From Nocardioides zeae (GTDB taxonomy: Bacteria > Actinomycetota > Actinomycetes > Propionibacteriales > Nocardioidaceae), in assembly GCF_010686755.1 (NCBI RefSeq), contig NZ_JAAGXA010000001.1, positions 124,001 through 188,000 on the forward strand: DNA of 64,000 nt, read 5' to 3'. Shown in pieces: positions 36,711 through 47,086 of the stretch (positions within the stretch are counted from its first letter, which is position 1; each line of letters starts with the position of its first letter). A program made the translations under genes and the position numbers. Below the pieces are notes generated by a model. The model saw only the letters and a program-made list of their open reading frames with translations. It searched no databases and was not told the DNA's origin.

Positions 36711-37697
36711 ATGTTCTCCCCGACGGTCGCGCACGACTGGCACTTCCCCCGGTCCACCACGGGCATCGGGGTGCTCCTCGCGTGGGCCCGGGCGAACGGC
36801 ATCGACCCTGCTCCGCTCCTCGTCGGCACCGGCCTCTCGCCGGACGACCTCGAGGGCGCGGAGGGCGAGGTGACGGCCGACCAGGAGCTGACCGTCGTGC
36901 GGGCGCTGCTCCGGCGCCGCCCCGACGAGCCGCCCGCGCGGCTGGGGGCGGCGATCGGAGCGTCCTACCACCTCGGCTCGTTCGGGGTGTTCGGCTTCGC
37001 GATGCTCGCCAGCCCCACCCTCCTGCACGCCGTCGACCTGGCGACGCGCTACATCGACCTCAGCTTCACCTTCGCGATGCCACGGGCCGAGCTCGAGGGC
37101 GACGCCGAGACCGGCACCGTGCAGGTGCACGTGGACGGCGCGACCCTCCCGCCGGACGTGCGGCCGCTCCTGGTGGCCCGGGACGCCCGCGCGATCGGCA
37201 CGGCGTTGCGCGAGCTGCTGCCGGGCCTGCCCCTCGAGCTGCGGCTCGAGCCCGTGGAGGCGCCGCGCCGGGCGGTCGTGTCGTTCCCGGCGAGCAACCT
37301 CGCCCGCCCGCTGCCGCAGGGCAACCCCCAGACGGCGGCCGCCTGCGAGCAGCTGTGCGCAGAGCTGGTCGAGCGCCGGCGCTCGCGCCGCGGCCTGGCC
37401 CAGCAGGTGCGCGTGCTGGCGGCGCAGGAGGTGACGGGCGGGGCGCCTGCGGGCGTCGTGGCCCGCCGGCTGGGGCTGAGCGAGCGCACGCTGCGGCGGC
37501 GGCTCGCGGCGGAGGGCACGTCCTACTCCGAGCTGCTCGACGAGGTGCGCAGCGGGCTGGCGGTGGGCCTGCTCGCGACCGACCTCAGCCTCGACGAGGT
37601 CGCGCTGCGGCTCGGGTACGCCGAGGCGTCGAGCTTCATCCACGCCCACCGGCGCTGGACCGGCCGGACGCCCCGTCAGGCGGCCGAGGCGGACTGA
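36711..37697 (+). CDS. AraC-family transcriptional regulator
   Basis: 328 aa from ATG 36711. N-terminal Arabinose_bd-like domain (residues about 20-200: 'FGVFGFAMLASPTLLHAVDLATRYIDLSFTF'), C-terminal AraC HTH pair ('PAGVVARRLGLSERTLRRRLAAEGTSYSELLDEVR', 'LSLDEVALRLGYAEASSFIHAHRRWTGRTPRQ'). The gene is divergent from the monooxygenase operon, which it probably activates; the aldo/keto reductase gene follows 5 bp downstream. Confidence 0.9.
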   Translation: MFSPTVAHDWHFPRSTTGIGVLLAWARANGIDPAPLLVGTGLSPDDLEGAEGEVTADQELTVVRALLRRRPDEPPARLGAAIGASYHLGSFGVFGFAMLASPTLLHAVDLATRYIDLSFTFAMPRAELEGDAETGTVQVHVDGATLPPDVRPLLVARDARAIGTALRELLPGLPLELRLEPVEAPRRAVVSFPASNLARPLPQGNPQTAAACEQLCAELVERRRSRRGLAQQVRVLAAQEVTGGAPAGVVARRLGLSERTLRRRLAAEGTSYSELLDEVRSGLAVGLLATDLSLDEVALRLGYAEASSFIHAHRRWTGRTPRQAAEAD

Positions 37698-37702
37698 ACG
37701 AC

Positions 37703-38719
37703 ATGGAATTCCGTCACCTCGGCAGCTCGGGTCTCCAGATCTCGGAGATCACCTACGGCAACTGGCTCACCCACGGCTCGCAGGTCGAGAACGACGTCGC
37801 CACCGCGTGCGTCCACCGTGCCCTCGACCTCGGCATCACCACCTTCGACACCGCGGACGTCTACGCGAACGGCAAGGCCGAGGAGGTGCTCGGGGCCGCG
37901 CTCAAGGGCCAGCGCCGCGAGTCCCTCGAGATCTTCACGAAGGTCTACTGGCCCGTCGGTCCCGACCCCAAGGGCAAGAACGACACCGGCCTCTCGCGCA
38001 AGCACGTCCGCGAGGGCATCGACGGCTCGCTGCGTCGCCTCGGCACGGACTACGTCGACCTCTACCAGGCCCACCGCTACGACGCGTTCACGCCGCTGGA
38101 GGAGACGATGTCGGCGTTCGCCGACGTCGTCCACAGCGGCAAGGCCCACTACATCGGCGTCTCCGAGTGGACCGCCGAGCAGATCCGTGCCGCGCACGAG
38201 CTCGCCACCGAGCTGCGCATCCCGCTCGTCTCCAGCCAGCCGCAGTACTCGATGCTCTGGCGCATCATCGAGGGCGAGGTCGTGCCGACCTCGGCCGAGC
38301 TCGGCATCGGCCAGATCGTCTGGTCGCCGATGGCGCAGGGCGTGCTGAGCGGCAAGTACGTCCCCGGCCAGCCGCTGCCCGAGGGCTCCCGCGCGACCGA
38401 CCAGGCGGGCGGCGCCACGATGATCCAGCGGTTCATGGCGGACGACACGCTCTCGGCGGTCCAGGACCTCAAGCCCATCGCCGAGGACCTCGGCCTCTCG
38501 ATGCCGGCCCTCGCCATCGCGTGGGTGCTGCAGAACGACAACGTCTCGTCGGCGATCGTCGGCGCCTCGCGTCCCGACCAGCTCGACGACAGCGTCAAGG
38601 CGGCCGGCGTGCGTCTGCCCGAGGACGCGCTCGCCCGCGTCGACGCCGCGCTCGAGGGCGTCGTGACGAGCGACCCGGCGCTGGTCGCCGAGTCCACCCC
38701 GAAGCAGCGCGTGGTCTGA
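37703..38719 (+). CDS. Aldo/keto reductase
   Basis: 338 aa from ATG 37703. TIM-barrel AKR with 'ITTFDTADVYANGKAEEVLGAAL' (Asp/Tyr catalytic pair), 'IFTKVY' (Lys), 'DLYQAHRYD' (His) and C-terminal NADPH site 'SSAIVGASRPDQLDDSV'. It resembles the Kv-beta-like/voltage-gated-channel subunit branch of bacterial AKRs. It lies 5 bp after the AraC gene, so probably the same transcript; it may reduce a carbonyl product related to the divergent operon. Confidence 0.9.
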   Translation: MEFRHLGSSGLQISEITYGNWLTHGSQVENDVATACVHRALDLGITTFDTADVYANGKAEEVLGAALKGQRRESLEIFTKVYWPVGPDPKGKNDTGLSRKHVREGIDGSLRRLGTDYVDLYQAHRYDAFTPLEETMSAFADVVHSGKAHYIGVSEWTAEQIRAAHELATELRIPLVSSQPQYSMLWRIIEGEVVPTSAELGIGQIVWSPMAQGVLSGKYVPGQPLPEGSRATDQAGGATMIQRFMADDTLSAVQDLKPIAEDLGLSMPALAIAWVLQNDNVSSAIVGASRPDQLDDSVKAAGVRLPEDALARVDAALEGVVTSDPALVAESTPKQRVV

Positions 38720-38724
38720 GGCTC

Positions 38725-39744
38725 GTGCCGCGCCCGCCCGCCCCGCCGGCCCGCCCGACCCGTCCGACCCGCCGCGGGCTGCTGCTCGCCGGGGCGGGCG
38801 CGGCGGCGCTCGGCGCGGCGGGCGTGGGCGTCGCGCGGGCCCGGTCGGGCGACGACCTGGCCGACGTGGCCGGCACGCTGAGGATCGCGACCGGCAACCC
38901 GGGAGCCGTCTTCGACCGCTACGGCCGCGCTCTCGCGGCCGAGGTGGGCCGGGCCATGCCGGCCGTGACGTCGGCGATCGTGTCGACGGGCGGCTCCTTC
39001 GGGAACCTCCTCGCCGTCGTCGACGGTCGCGCGGAGGTGGCCTTCAGCCTCGGCGACAGCGCCCAGCAGGCGATCGCGGGCGCGGCGCCCGGCATCGCGG
39101 CGGTGGACCTCACCGCCCTCGCGCGGCTCTACGACAGCTTCCTCCAGGTGCTCGTCCGCGCCGACTCCGACATCGGCGCCCTCGGCGCCCTCGCCGGACG
39201 GCGGGTGACGGCGGGGGAGGCCGACTCGGGCACCCGCGTCGTCGCCACCCGCAGCCTGGAGGCCAGCGGCGTCGACGTCGCCGACGTCGACCTCGTCGAC
39301 CTGTCGCTGCAGGCCGGGGTCGCCGCCCTCGCGGACGGCGAGGTCGACGCCCTCGCGTTCGTCAGCGGGTTCCCCGTCCCGGCCCTCGTGGAGCTCGGCC
39401 GCCAGGTGCCGTTGCGCGCCCTCGACGTCGGCGCCGCCGTCCCCGACCTCGTCGACCTGTGGGGTCCCCAGTACGTCGTGGGTCCGCTCCCCGCCGGCCC
39501 CTACGGCCTGCCCGCACCGGTCGCGACGGTCAGCGTCAAGACCTACCTGGTGGCCCTGCCGAGCCTGGGGGAGGACCTCGCGCACGGCTTCACCTCGGTC
39601 GTGTTCGACCGGCAGGAGGCGCTGGCGCGCGCCGTACCGGACGTGCGGCAGCCGACGGCGGCGGCCGGCATCTTCACGCAGCCGGTCCCGCTCCACCCGG
39701 GGTCGCTGCGCTGGTTCCGGGAGCGGGACCGGTCGGCAACGTGA
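38725..39744 (+). CDS. TAXI-family solute-binding protein, apparently without permease
   Basis: 339 aa from GTG 38725. Twin-arginine-like or Sec signal ('TRRGLLLAGAGAAALGAAGVG') and a TAXI domain: 'LRIATGNPGAVFDRYGRALAAEV', 'STGGSFGNLLAVVDGRAEVAFSLGDSAQQA', 'GRRVTAGEADSGTRVVA', 'ADGEVDALAFVSGFPVPAL'. TAXI receptors usually work with a fused TRAP permease, which is absent nearby. It overlaps the 3' end of the convergent histidine kinase by 71 bp, and may instead present its ligand to that kinase. The aldo/keto reductase gene ends 5 bp upstream. Confidence 0.85.
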   Translation: MPRPPAPPARPTRPTRRGLLLAGAGAAALGAAGVGVARARSGDDLADVAGTLRIATGNPGAVFDRYGRALAAEVGRAMPAVTSAIVSTGGSFGNLLAVVDGRAEVAFSLGDSAQQAIAGAAPGIAAVDLTALARLYDSFLQVLVRADSDIGALGALAGRRVTAGEADSGTRVVATRSLEASGVDVADVDLVDLSLQAGVAALADGEVDALAFVSGFPVPALVELGRQVPLRALDVGAAVPDLVDLWGPQYVVGPLPAGPYGLPAPVATVSVKTYLVALPSLGEDLAHGFTSVVFDRQEALARAVPDVRQPTAAAGIFTQPVPLHPGSLRWFRERDRSAT

Positions 39745-41068
39745 TCCGCACCCGCAGGCCCGGCCCCGCGGCCTCGACCCGGGCGCGGCCGCCGGCGTCC
39801 TGAGCGCGCAGGAGCACGATCGCGAGCCCGAGTCCGGTCCCCTCGACGTCGGCGTGCCGCTTGAGCCGCCGGAACCGGGCCCCCAGGGTCGCGGCCTCGG
39901 CCGCGTCGAGGTCGGGACCGTGGTCGCGCACGGTGAGCTCGAGGCTGTCGCCGGAGCGGGTGAGGGCGACCTCGACGGTCGCACCGGACGCGTACTTGAG
40001 CGCGTTGTCGAGCAGCACGTCGAGCACCGTCGCGAGGAGGTCGTCCTCCAGCACGGCGGGCAGCGGCGCCGCGGGGACCCGGGCGTCGAGACGGCCCTCG
40101 AACAGGGGCGCCCAGAGCTCGATCCGCTCCCGCACCTGCGCGGCGGCGTCGACCCGCACCGCGACCCGGTCGAACCCGCCGGCGCGGCTCACCTCGATCA
40201 CGGACTCGAGCGCGCGGGCGAGCCGGTCGGTCTCGGCGAGCACCGGCTCGACCTCGGGGTCCCGGGCGCTGATGGCCTCGAGGCGCAGACGCAGGGCCGT
40301 CAACGGGTTCGCGAGCTGGTGGGAGACGTCGGCGACGAGCTCGCGCTGCTGGCGCTGGGAGTGCTCGACGCTGGCGGCCATGTCGTTGAACGACTGCACC
40401 AGGCGGCGCAGCTCGGGCGGGCCCTCGATCCGGCCGGCGGGCGCGGTGCGACCGCGGGCGAGGTCGCGGGCCCGCTCCTCGAGGTCCTCGACCGGTCGCA
40501 CGACCCAGCCGACGAGCGGCACCGCCACCAGCCACGCGACCAGGCCGACGAACAGCGTGCCGCCGAGACCCGCCACGACCATCCGACGGGTCACCTCGGC
40601 CCGCTGCGCCGCCGTGTCCTCCACCAGCAGCACCGCGCCGAGCACCTGGGCGTCGCGGCCGATGGGCGTGGCCACCACCACCGGGTCGTCGTTCCACGGC
40701 CACAGGGCCTCCGGCGGCGACGTCGGTGAGCCGCCCAGGGCCCGCCGGACGGCGTCGTCGAGGCCCGGCACGTCGGCCGGGAGGTCGGCTCCCGGCGGGG
40801 CGAGCACCGTCCCGTCGGTGTCGAGCAGGAAGGTGCGGGTCGTCGTCGTGACGTCGTCGAACCGGGCGAGGTCCGCCGCCAGCAGCGCGGGGTCGCTGTC
40901 CAGCCCGGGCGCGCCCGCGAGGGTGGCGAACCGCGTGGCCGCCGCCAGCCGCTCCTCGTGGAGACGCACGGCGCGCCCCTCGGCGTACGCCGCGACGAGC
41001 GGCACCACGAGCGCCGCGAGCACGGCGACGGTGACGCTGAGGCTGAGCGCCAGCAGGCGACGCCTCAC
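39674..41068 (-). CDS. Sensor histidine kinase
   Basis: 464 aa from GTG 41068. Two membrane helices ('LLALSLSVTVAVLAALVVPLVAAYAEG', 'VVAGLGGTLFVGLVAWLVAVPLVGWVV') flank a periplasmic sensor region of about 130 residues. Then HAMP, HisKA with 'VADVSHQLANPLTALRLR' (His; the usual R after H is Q) and HATPase_c ('VLDVLLDNALKYASG', 'DHGPDLDAAEAA', 'EGTGLGLAIVLLRAQDAGG'). It forms a pair with the response regulator gene (GTGA overlap). Confidence 0.9.
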   Translation of the reverse strand: MRRRLLALSLSVTVAVLAALVVPLVAAYAEGRAVRLHEERLAAATRFATLAGAPGLDSDPALLAADLARFDDVTTTTRTFLLDTDGTVLAPPGADLPADVPGLDDAVRRALGGSPTSPPEALWPWNDDPVVVATPIGRDAQVLGAVLLVEDTAAQRAEVTRRMVVAGLGGTLFVGLVAWLVAVPLVGWVVRPVEDLEERARDLARGRTAPAGRIEGPPELRRLVQSFNDMAASVEHSQRQQRELVADVSHQLANPLTALRLRLEAISARDPEVEPVLAETDRLARALESVIEVSRAGGFDRVAVRVDAAAQVRERIELWAPLFEGRLDARVPAAPLPAVLEDDLLATVLDVLLDNALKYASGATVEVALTRSGDSLELTVRDHGPDLDAAEAATLGARFRRLKRHADVEGTGLGLAIVLLRAQDAGGRARVEAAGPGLRVRITLPTGPAPGTSAATPGGAGPAA

Positions 41069-41778
41069 GTGCCGTCACCGGGGGAGTCGCCGGGGGAGTC
41101 GCCGGGCGCGGGCCGGAGGAGCCGGTAGCCGACGCCGCGGACGGTCTCGATCCGGGCGCCGTCGGCGAGCTTGGCGCGGAGCGCCGCGACGTGGACGTCG
41201 AGGGTGCGCGAGGCACCGACCCAGGTCGTGTCCCACACCTCCTCCATGAGCGCCGCGCGGCTCACGGGCTCGCCGGGGGTGCGGGCCAGGGCGGCGAGCA
41301 GCTCGGACTCCTTCGCGGTGAGGGGGACGACCGCGCCGTCCGGCAGGTGCACCTCCCGCGCGGTCCGGTCGTGGGTGAACCCCGGGTCGGGGGTCGGCTG
41401 GTCGGTGGCCCGCCCGTGGCTGCGGCGCAGCACCGCGTCCATCCGGGCGAGCAGGACGGCGAGGCTGTAGGGCTTCGTGACGTAGTCGTCGACGCCGGCC
41501 CGCAGCGCGCCGACGACCGCGCTCTCGCTGCGTCGGGCGGTGACGGCCACGATCGGGACGGCGGAGCGCTCCCGCACCTGCTGGCACACCCAGAGCCCGT
41601 CGTGGTCGGGCAGCCCCATGTCGAGGAGCACCAGGTCGACGGCCGCGGCGTCCTCGCCGAGGATCGCGACGGCCTCCCGTCCGGTGGTCGTGTGCCGCAC
41701 GCTCCAGCCGTGGCCGCGCAGCCCCTGCACGAGGGCCTCGGCCAGACCGGTGTCGTCCTCGACGAGCAGTGCGCGCAC
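41065..41778 (-). CDS. OmpR-family response regulator
   Basis: 237 aa. Receiver with 'LLVEDDTGLAEAL', phospho-Asp in 'LVLLDMGLPDHDG', 'DDYVTKPYSLAVLLARM'; winged helix 'VPLTAKESELLAALARTPGEPVSRAALMEEVWDTTWVGASRTLDVHVAALRAKL'. The C-terminus ends with a short PGDSPGDSPGD repeat encoded by a tandem 12-bp GGGGGAGTCGCC duplication, probably unstructured. Targets unknown; the adjacent TAXI receptor or the MFS transporter are candidates. Confidence 0.92.
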   Translation of the reverse strand: MRALLVEDDTGLAEALVQGLRGHGWSVRHTTTGREAVAILGEDAAAVDLVLLDMGLPDHDGLWVCQQVRERSAVPIVAVTARRSESAVVGALRAGVDDYVTKPYSLAVLLARMDAVLRRSHGRATDQPTPDPGFTHDRTAREVHLPDGAVVPLTAKESELLAALARTPGEPVSRAALMEEVWDTTWVGASRTLDVHVAALRAKLADGARIETVRGVGYRLLRPAPGDSPGDSPGDGT

Positions 41779-41858
41779 CCCGACCTCCTCCGCCCCTCCT
41801 GCGCCCCTCCGTCCGGCCCGCGTCGCTGCGGACCCCGGGCAGCGGCCCAGCGTCGCAC

Positions 41859-41886
41859 ACGGCGGGGTGCCGGGGCACCCCGCCGT
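41859..41886 (-). terminator. Terminator after the MFS transporter gene
   Basis: ACGGCGGGGTGC pairs with GCACCCCGCCGT around a 4-nt loop (41859-41886), between the leftward MFS stop and the leftward response-regulator start. Confidence 0.7.
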
Positions 41887-41898
41887 GGGGGAGGGACG

Positions 41899-43248
41899 TC
41901 AGCGGCGCGCGGGCTCGGGGACGTCCGTGCGGACGGCCTGCTCCTGGTCGAGGAAGGTCGGGGCCCGGTTCTTGAGCACGAACACGTAGACGACGAGCGA
42001 GACGCCGATCGCGACCGTGACGTAGATGCCGAAGGCGTCGAGCACGTCGCGCGCCTTGGCGGCCTCGTAGATGAGCGGCGCCGTACCGCCGAAGAGGGAG
42101 TTCGCCACGGCGTACCCGACGCCGACGCCCAGGGCGCGGACGTGGGCGGGGAAGAGCTCGGCCTTCACGACGGCGTTGATGGAGGTGTAGCCCGTGAGGA
42201 TGACGTAGGTGCCGGCCAGCAGGAGGAACGAGGCCATCGGCGTCGTGACCTGGGGCAGCAGGTGGAGGAACGTCCAGGTCCAGAGGACCCCCGCGACACC
42301 GAAGCCCACGAGCAGCGGCTTGCGGCCGACCCGGTCGCTGAGCAGACCGCCGAGGGGCTGGATGACCATGAGCAGCACGAGGGCGGCGAGGTTGATCCAG
42401 GTCGCCGTCATCGGGTCGTCGGCGTAGGTGCTCTTGACGATGAGCGGCCCGTTGACGCTGTAGGTGTAGAAGGCGATGGTGCCGCCGAGCGTGACGAGGA
42501 AGCAGACGAGCAGCTGGCGGGGGTACGCCGTGAGGAGCTCCGCCATCGAGCCGGAGCGCCGCTCGGTGCCGTCGTCGTGGAGCGACTCGTCCATGGTGCG
42601 GCGCAGGAACAGCACGACGACGGCGCCGACGGCGCCGATGCCGAAGGCGATGCGCCAGCCGAAGGCGGAGATCTGCGCGTCGGTGAGGAACACCTGCTGC
42701 ACGAGGAGCGTGACCTGCGCGAGCACGTGGCCGCCGACGAGCGTCACGTACTGGAACGACGAGAAGAACCCGCGCAGGCCGGGCGCGGCCGCCTCGGACA
42801 TGTACGTCGCGGACGTCCCATACTCGCCGCCCGTGGCGAAGCCCTGCAGGAGGCGGCAGAGGATGAGCACCACGATCGCCGCCGAGCCGATCGTGTCGGC
42901 CGTCGGGGTGAGGGCGATGACGAGCGAGGCGCCCGCCATGAGCGTGATGGAGAAGACGAGCGCGGGGCGGCGGCCGTGGCGGTCGGCGTACCGGCCGAAG
43001 AACCACGAGCCGATCGGCCGCATGAGGAACGTGACCGCGAAGATCGCCATCGTGTAGATGCCGGCGTTGGGCTCGCCCTCGGCGAAGAAGCTGGAGGAGA
43101 GGTAGCTGGCGAACACCGTGTAGACGTAGACGTCGTACCACTCGACCAGGTTGCCCAGCGAGCCCTTCACGGTGTTGAGCACGGCCCGCTGCACGCTCGG
43201 CGGACCCTGCGGCGCCCCGTGGGACGGACTGACGGTGGATGTGGTCAT
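41899..43248 (-). CDS. MHS-family MFS transporter (KgtP/ShiA-like)
   Basis: 449 aa from ATG 43248. Twelve membrane helices; 'GNLVEWYDVYVYTVFASYLSSSFF', 'FLMRPIGSWFFGRYADRHGRRPAL', 'RLLQGFATGGEYGTSATYMSE' and 'LSDRVGRKPLL' are signature segments of the metabolite:H+ symporter family (alpha-ketoglutarate, shikimate, proline/betaine). The substrate is not predictable. It is separately transcribed from the two-component genes, given the hairpin between them. Confidence 0.92.
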   Translation of the reverse strand: MTTSTVSPSHGAPQGPPSVQRAVLNTVKGSLGNLVEWYDVYVYTVFASYLSSSFFAEGEPNAGIYTMAIFAVTFLMRPIGSWFFGRYADRHGRRPALVFSITLMAGASLVIALTPTADTIGSAAIVVLILCRLLQGFATGGEYGTSATYMSEAAAPGLRGFFSSFQYVTLVGGHVLAQVTLLVQQVFLTDAQISAFGWRIAFGIGAVGAVVVLFLRRTMDESLHDDGTERRSGSMAELLTAYPRQLLVCFLVTLGGTIAFYTYSVNGPLIVKSTYADDPMTATWINLAALVLLMVIQPLGGLLSDRVGRKPLLVGFGVAGVLWTWTFLHLLPQVTTPMASFLLLAGTYVILTGYTSINAVVKAELFPAHVRALGVGVGYAVANSLFGGTAPLIYEAAKARDVLDAFGIYVTVAIGVSLVVYVFVLKNRAPTFLDQEQAVRTDVPEPARR

Positions 43249-43463
43249 GACGCTCACCTCTCCGGCCGGTCGACGAGCGTGCGGGGACGGCCGGTGGGTC
43301 CGCCGCACAGTCGAGGACCGTAGGTGTGACGCCGGTCATGCCCGGCACGCCGGAGGGCGGTCTTTACAAACTCTTTGCACGGGACGCTTGCGCCTGTCGC
43401 CCACGTGCGGGCCCGTGCCGTCCCGATCGTCCCCGGCGCGCGCGAGGCGGTAGCATCCCCCTC

Positions 43464-43502
43464 GTGGCGACGTACCCCCTGCTCCTTCTCCCGCCGCGCT
43501 GA
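43464..43502 (+). CDS. leuS leader peptide MATYPLLLLPPR (attenuation)
   Basis: A 12-codon ORF beginning GTG 43464 with four consecutive leucine codons (CTG CTC CTT CTC) and stop TGA 43500-43502. A TAGCAT -10-like box at 43451-43456 lies 7 bp upstream, so the transcript could start on the ORF (leaderless). A T-tailed terminator hairpin follows 18 nt later, before leuS. This is the layout of ribosome-stalling attenuation by charged tRNA-Leu. Ribosome stalling at the Leu codons would be expected to prevent terminator formation. Confidence 0.75.
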   Translation: MATYPLLLLPPR

Positions 43503-43520
43503 CCGCCCCGGTCGCGCGGC

Positions 43521-43546
43521 AACCCTCCCTGAGTGGGGGGTTTTTT
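43521..43546 (+). terminator. Intrinsic terminator/attenuator before leuS
   Basis: AACCCTCC (43521-43528) pairs with GGGGGGTT (43535-43542; one U-G wobble) around CTGAGT, followed by a T6 tract at 43541-43546. A real poly-T terminator is rare in this GC-rich sequence. Located 44 bp before the leuS ATG. Confidence 0.8.
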
Positions 43547-43589
43547 CATGTCGGGAGTCGGACGAGCAGGGCACCAGGGAGAGCGAGAG

Positions 43590-46088
<2,499 letters not shown>

Positions 46089-46089
46089 C

Positions 46090-46956
46090 GTGGCGGCCCG
46101 GCGCACGGCGGTCGTCACCGATTCCACGGCGCAGCTCGACGCTGCGACGGTGGAGCGGCTCGGCGTCGTCGTCGTGCCGCTGCAGGTCGTCATCGGCGAC
46201 GAGGTCTACGACGAGGACACCGACGCCGGCAGCGCCGAGCGCATCACCGAGGCGCTGCGGGGCCGCACGCCGGTGAGCACGTCGCGCCCCGGTCCGGCGG
46301 TGCTGGAGGAGCTCTACGCCCGGCTCACCGCCGAGGGGCACGACGAGATCCTGTCCGTCCACCTCTCGGGCGCGGTGAGCGGCACCTACGAGTCGGCGCT
46401 GCTCGCCGCCCGCACCGTCGACGTCCCGATCCGCACCGTCGACACCCGGCAGGTGGGCCCGGCGACCGGGTACGCCGTCGAGTCCGCCGTCGCCCGCCTG
46501 CGGGAGGGCGCGACGCTCGACGCCGCCGCGAAGGCCGCCCGCGACCGGGCCGCCGCCGCGGAGTCGCTGTTCTACGTCGACTCGCTCGAGTACCTGCGCC
46601 GCGGCGGCCGCGTCGGTGCCGCCGCCGCGCTCGTCGGGGGCGTGCTCGCCGTCAAGCCGATCCTCACGATCGAGAACGGCACCGTCGCGAGCAAGGAGAA
46701 GGTGCGCACGGCGTCGAAGGCGCTCGCGCGGCTCGAGGCCCTGGCCGTCGAGGCGTCGGGGGAGCAGCAGGTCGAGATCGGGGTCGCCCACCTGGCCAAC
46801 CCCGACGCGGCCGCGACCCTGACGGAGGCCCTCACGGAGCGCCTCGCCGACCAGCTCGGCGGCCGCGAGGTGCGCTGCAGCGAGCTCAGCGCCGTGCTCG
46901 GCGTGCACGCCGGCCCCGGCACCGTCGCCGTCTGCGTGGCACCGCTCCCGGTCTGA
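46090..46956 (+). CDS. DegV-family fatty-acid-binding protein
   Basis: 288 aa from GTG 46090. DegV pattern 'AVVTDSTAQLDAATVERLGVVVVPLQVVIGDEVYDEDTD', 'VSTSRPGPAVLEELY', 'ILSVHLSGAVSGTYESA', 'YLRRGGRVGAAAALVGGVLAVKPILTIENG'. DegV proteins bind fatty acids and hand them to fatty-acid kinase FakA; no fakA is in the window. 1 bp after leuS, presumably co-transcribed. Confidence 0.92.
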   Translation: MAARRTAVVTDSTAQLDAATVERLGVVVVPLQVVIGDEVYDEDTDAGSAERITEALRGRTPVSTSRPGPAVLEELYARLTAEGHDEILSVHLSGAVSGTYESALLAARTVDVPIRTVDTRQVGPATGYAVESAVARLREGATLDAAAKAARDRAAAAESLFYVDSLEYLRRGGRVGAAAALVGGVLAVKPILTIENGTVASKEKVRTASKALARLEALAVEASGEQQVEIGVAHLANPDAAATLTEALTERLADQLGGREVRCSELSAVLGVHAGPGTVAVCVAPLPV

Positions 46957-47086
46957 GGAGCGTCGAGGTGGATGAAACGGACGGCTGAGCCCGCTCGTCG
47001 TCCCCAGGGCGCCGGTCCGGCTGGGTTGTCCCCAGGCCGGCTCGTCGGCCGGAGGGACAGCTCCGTTCCTTCCTAGCGTGGCGGTC

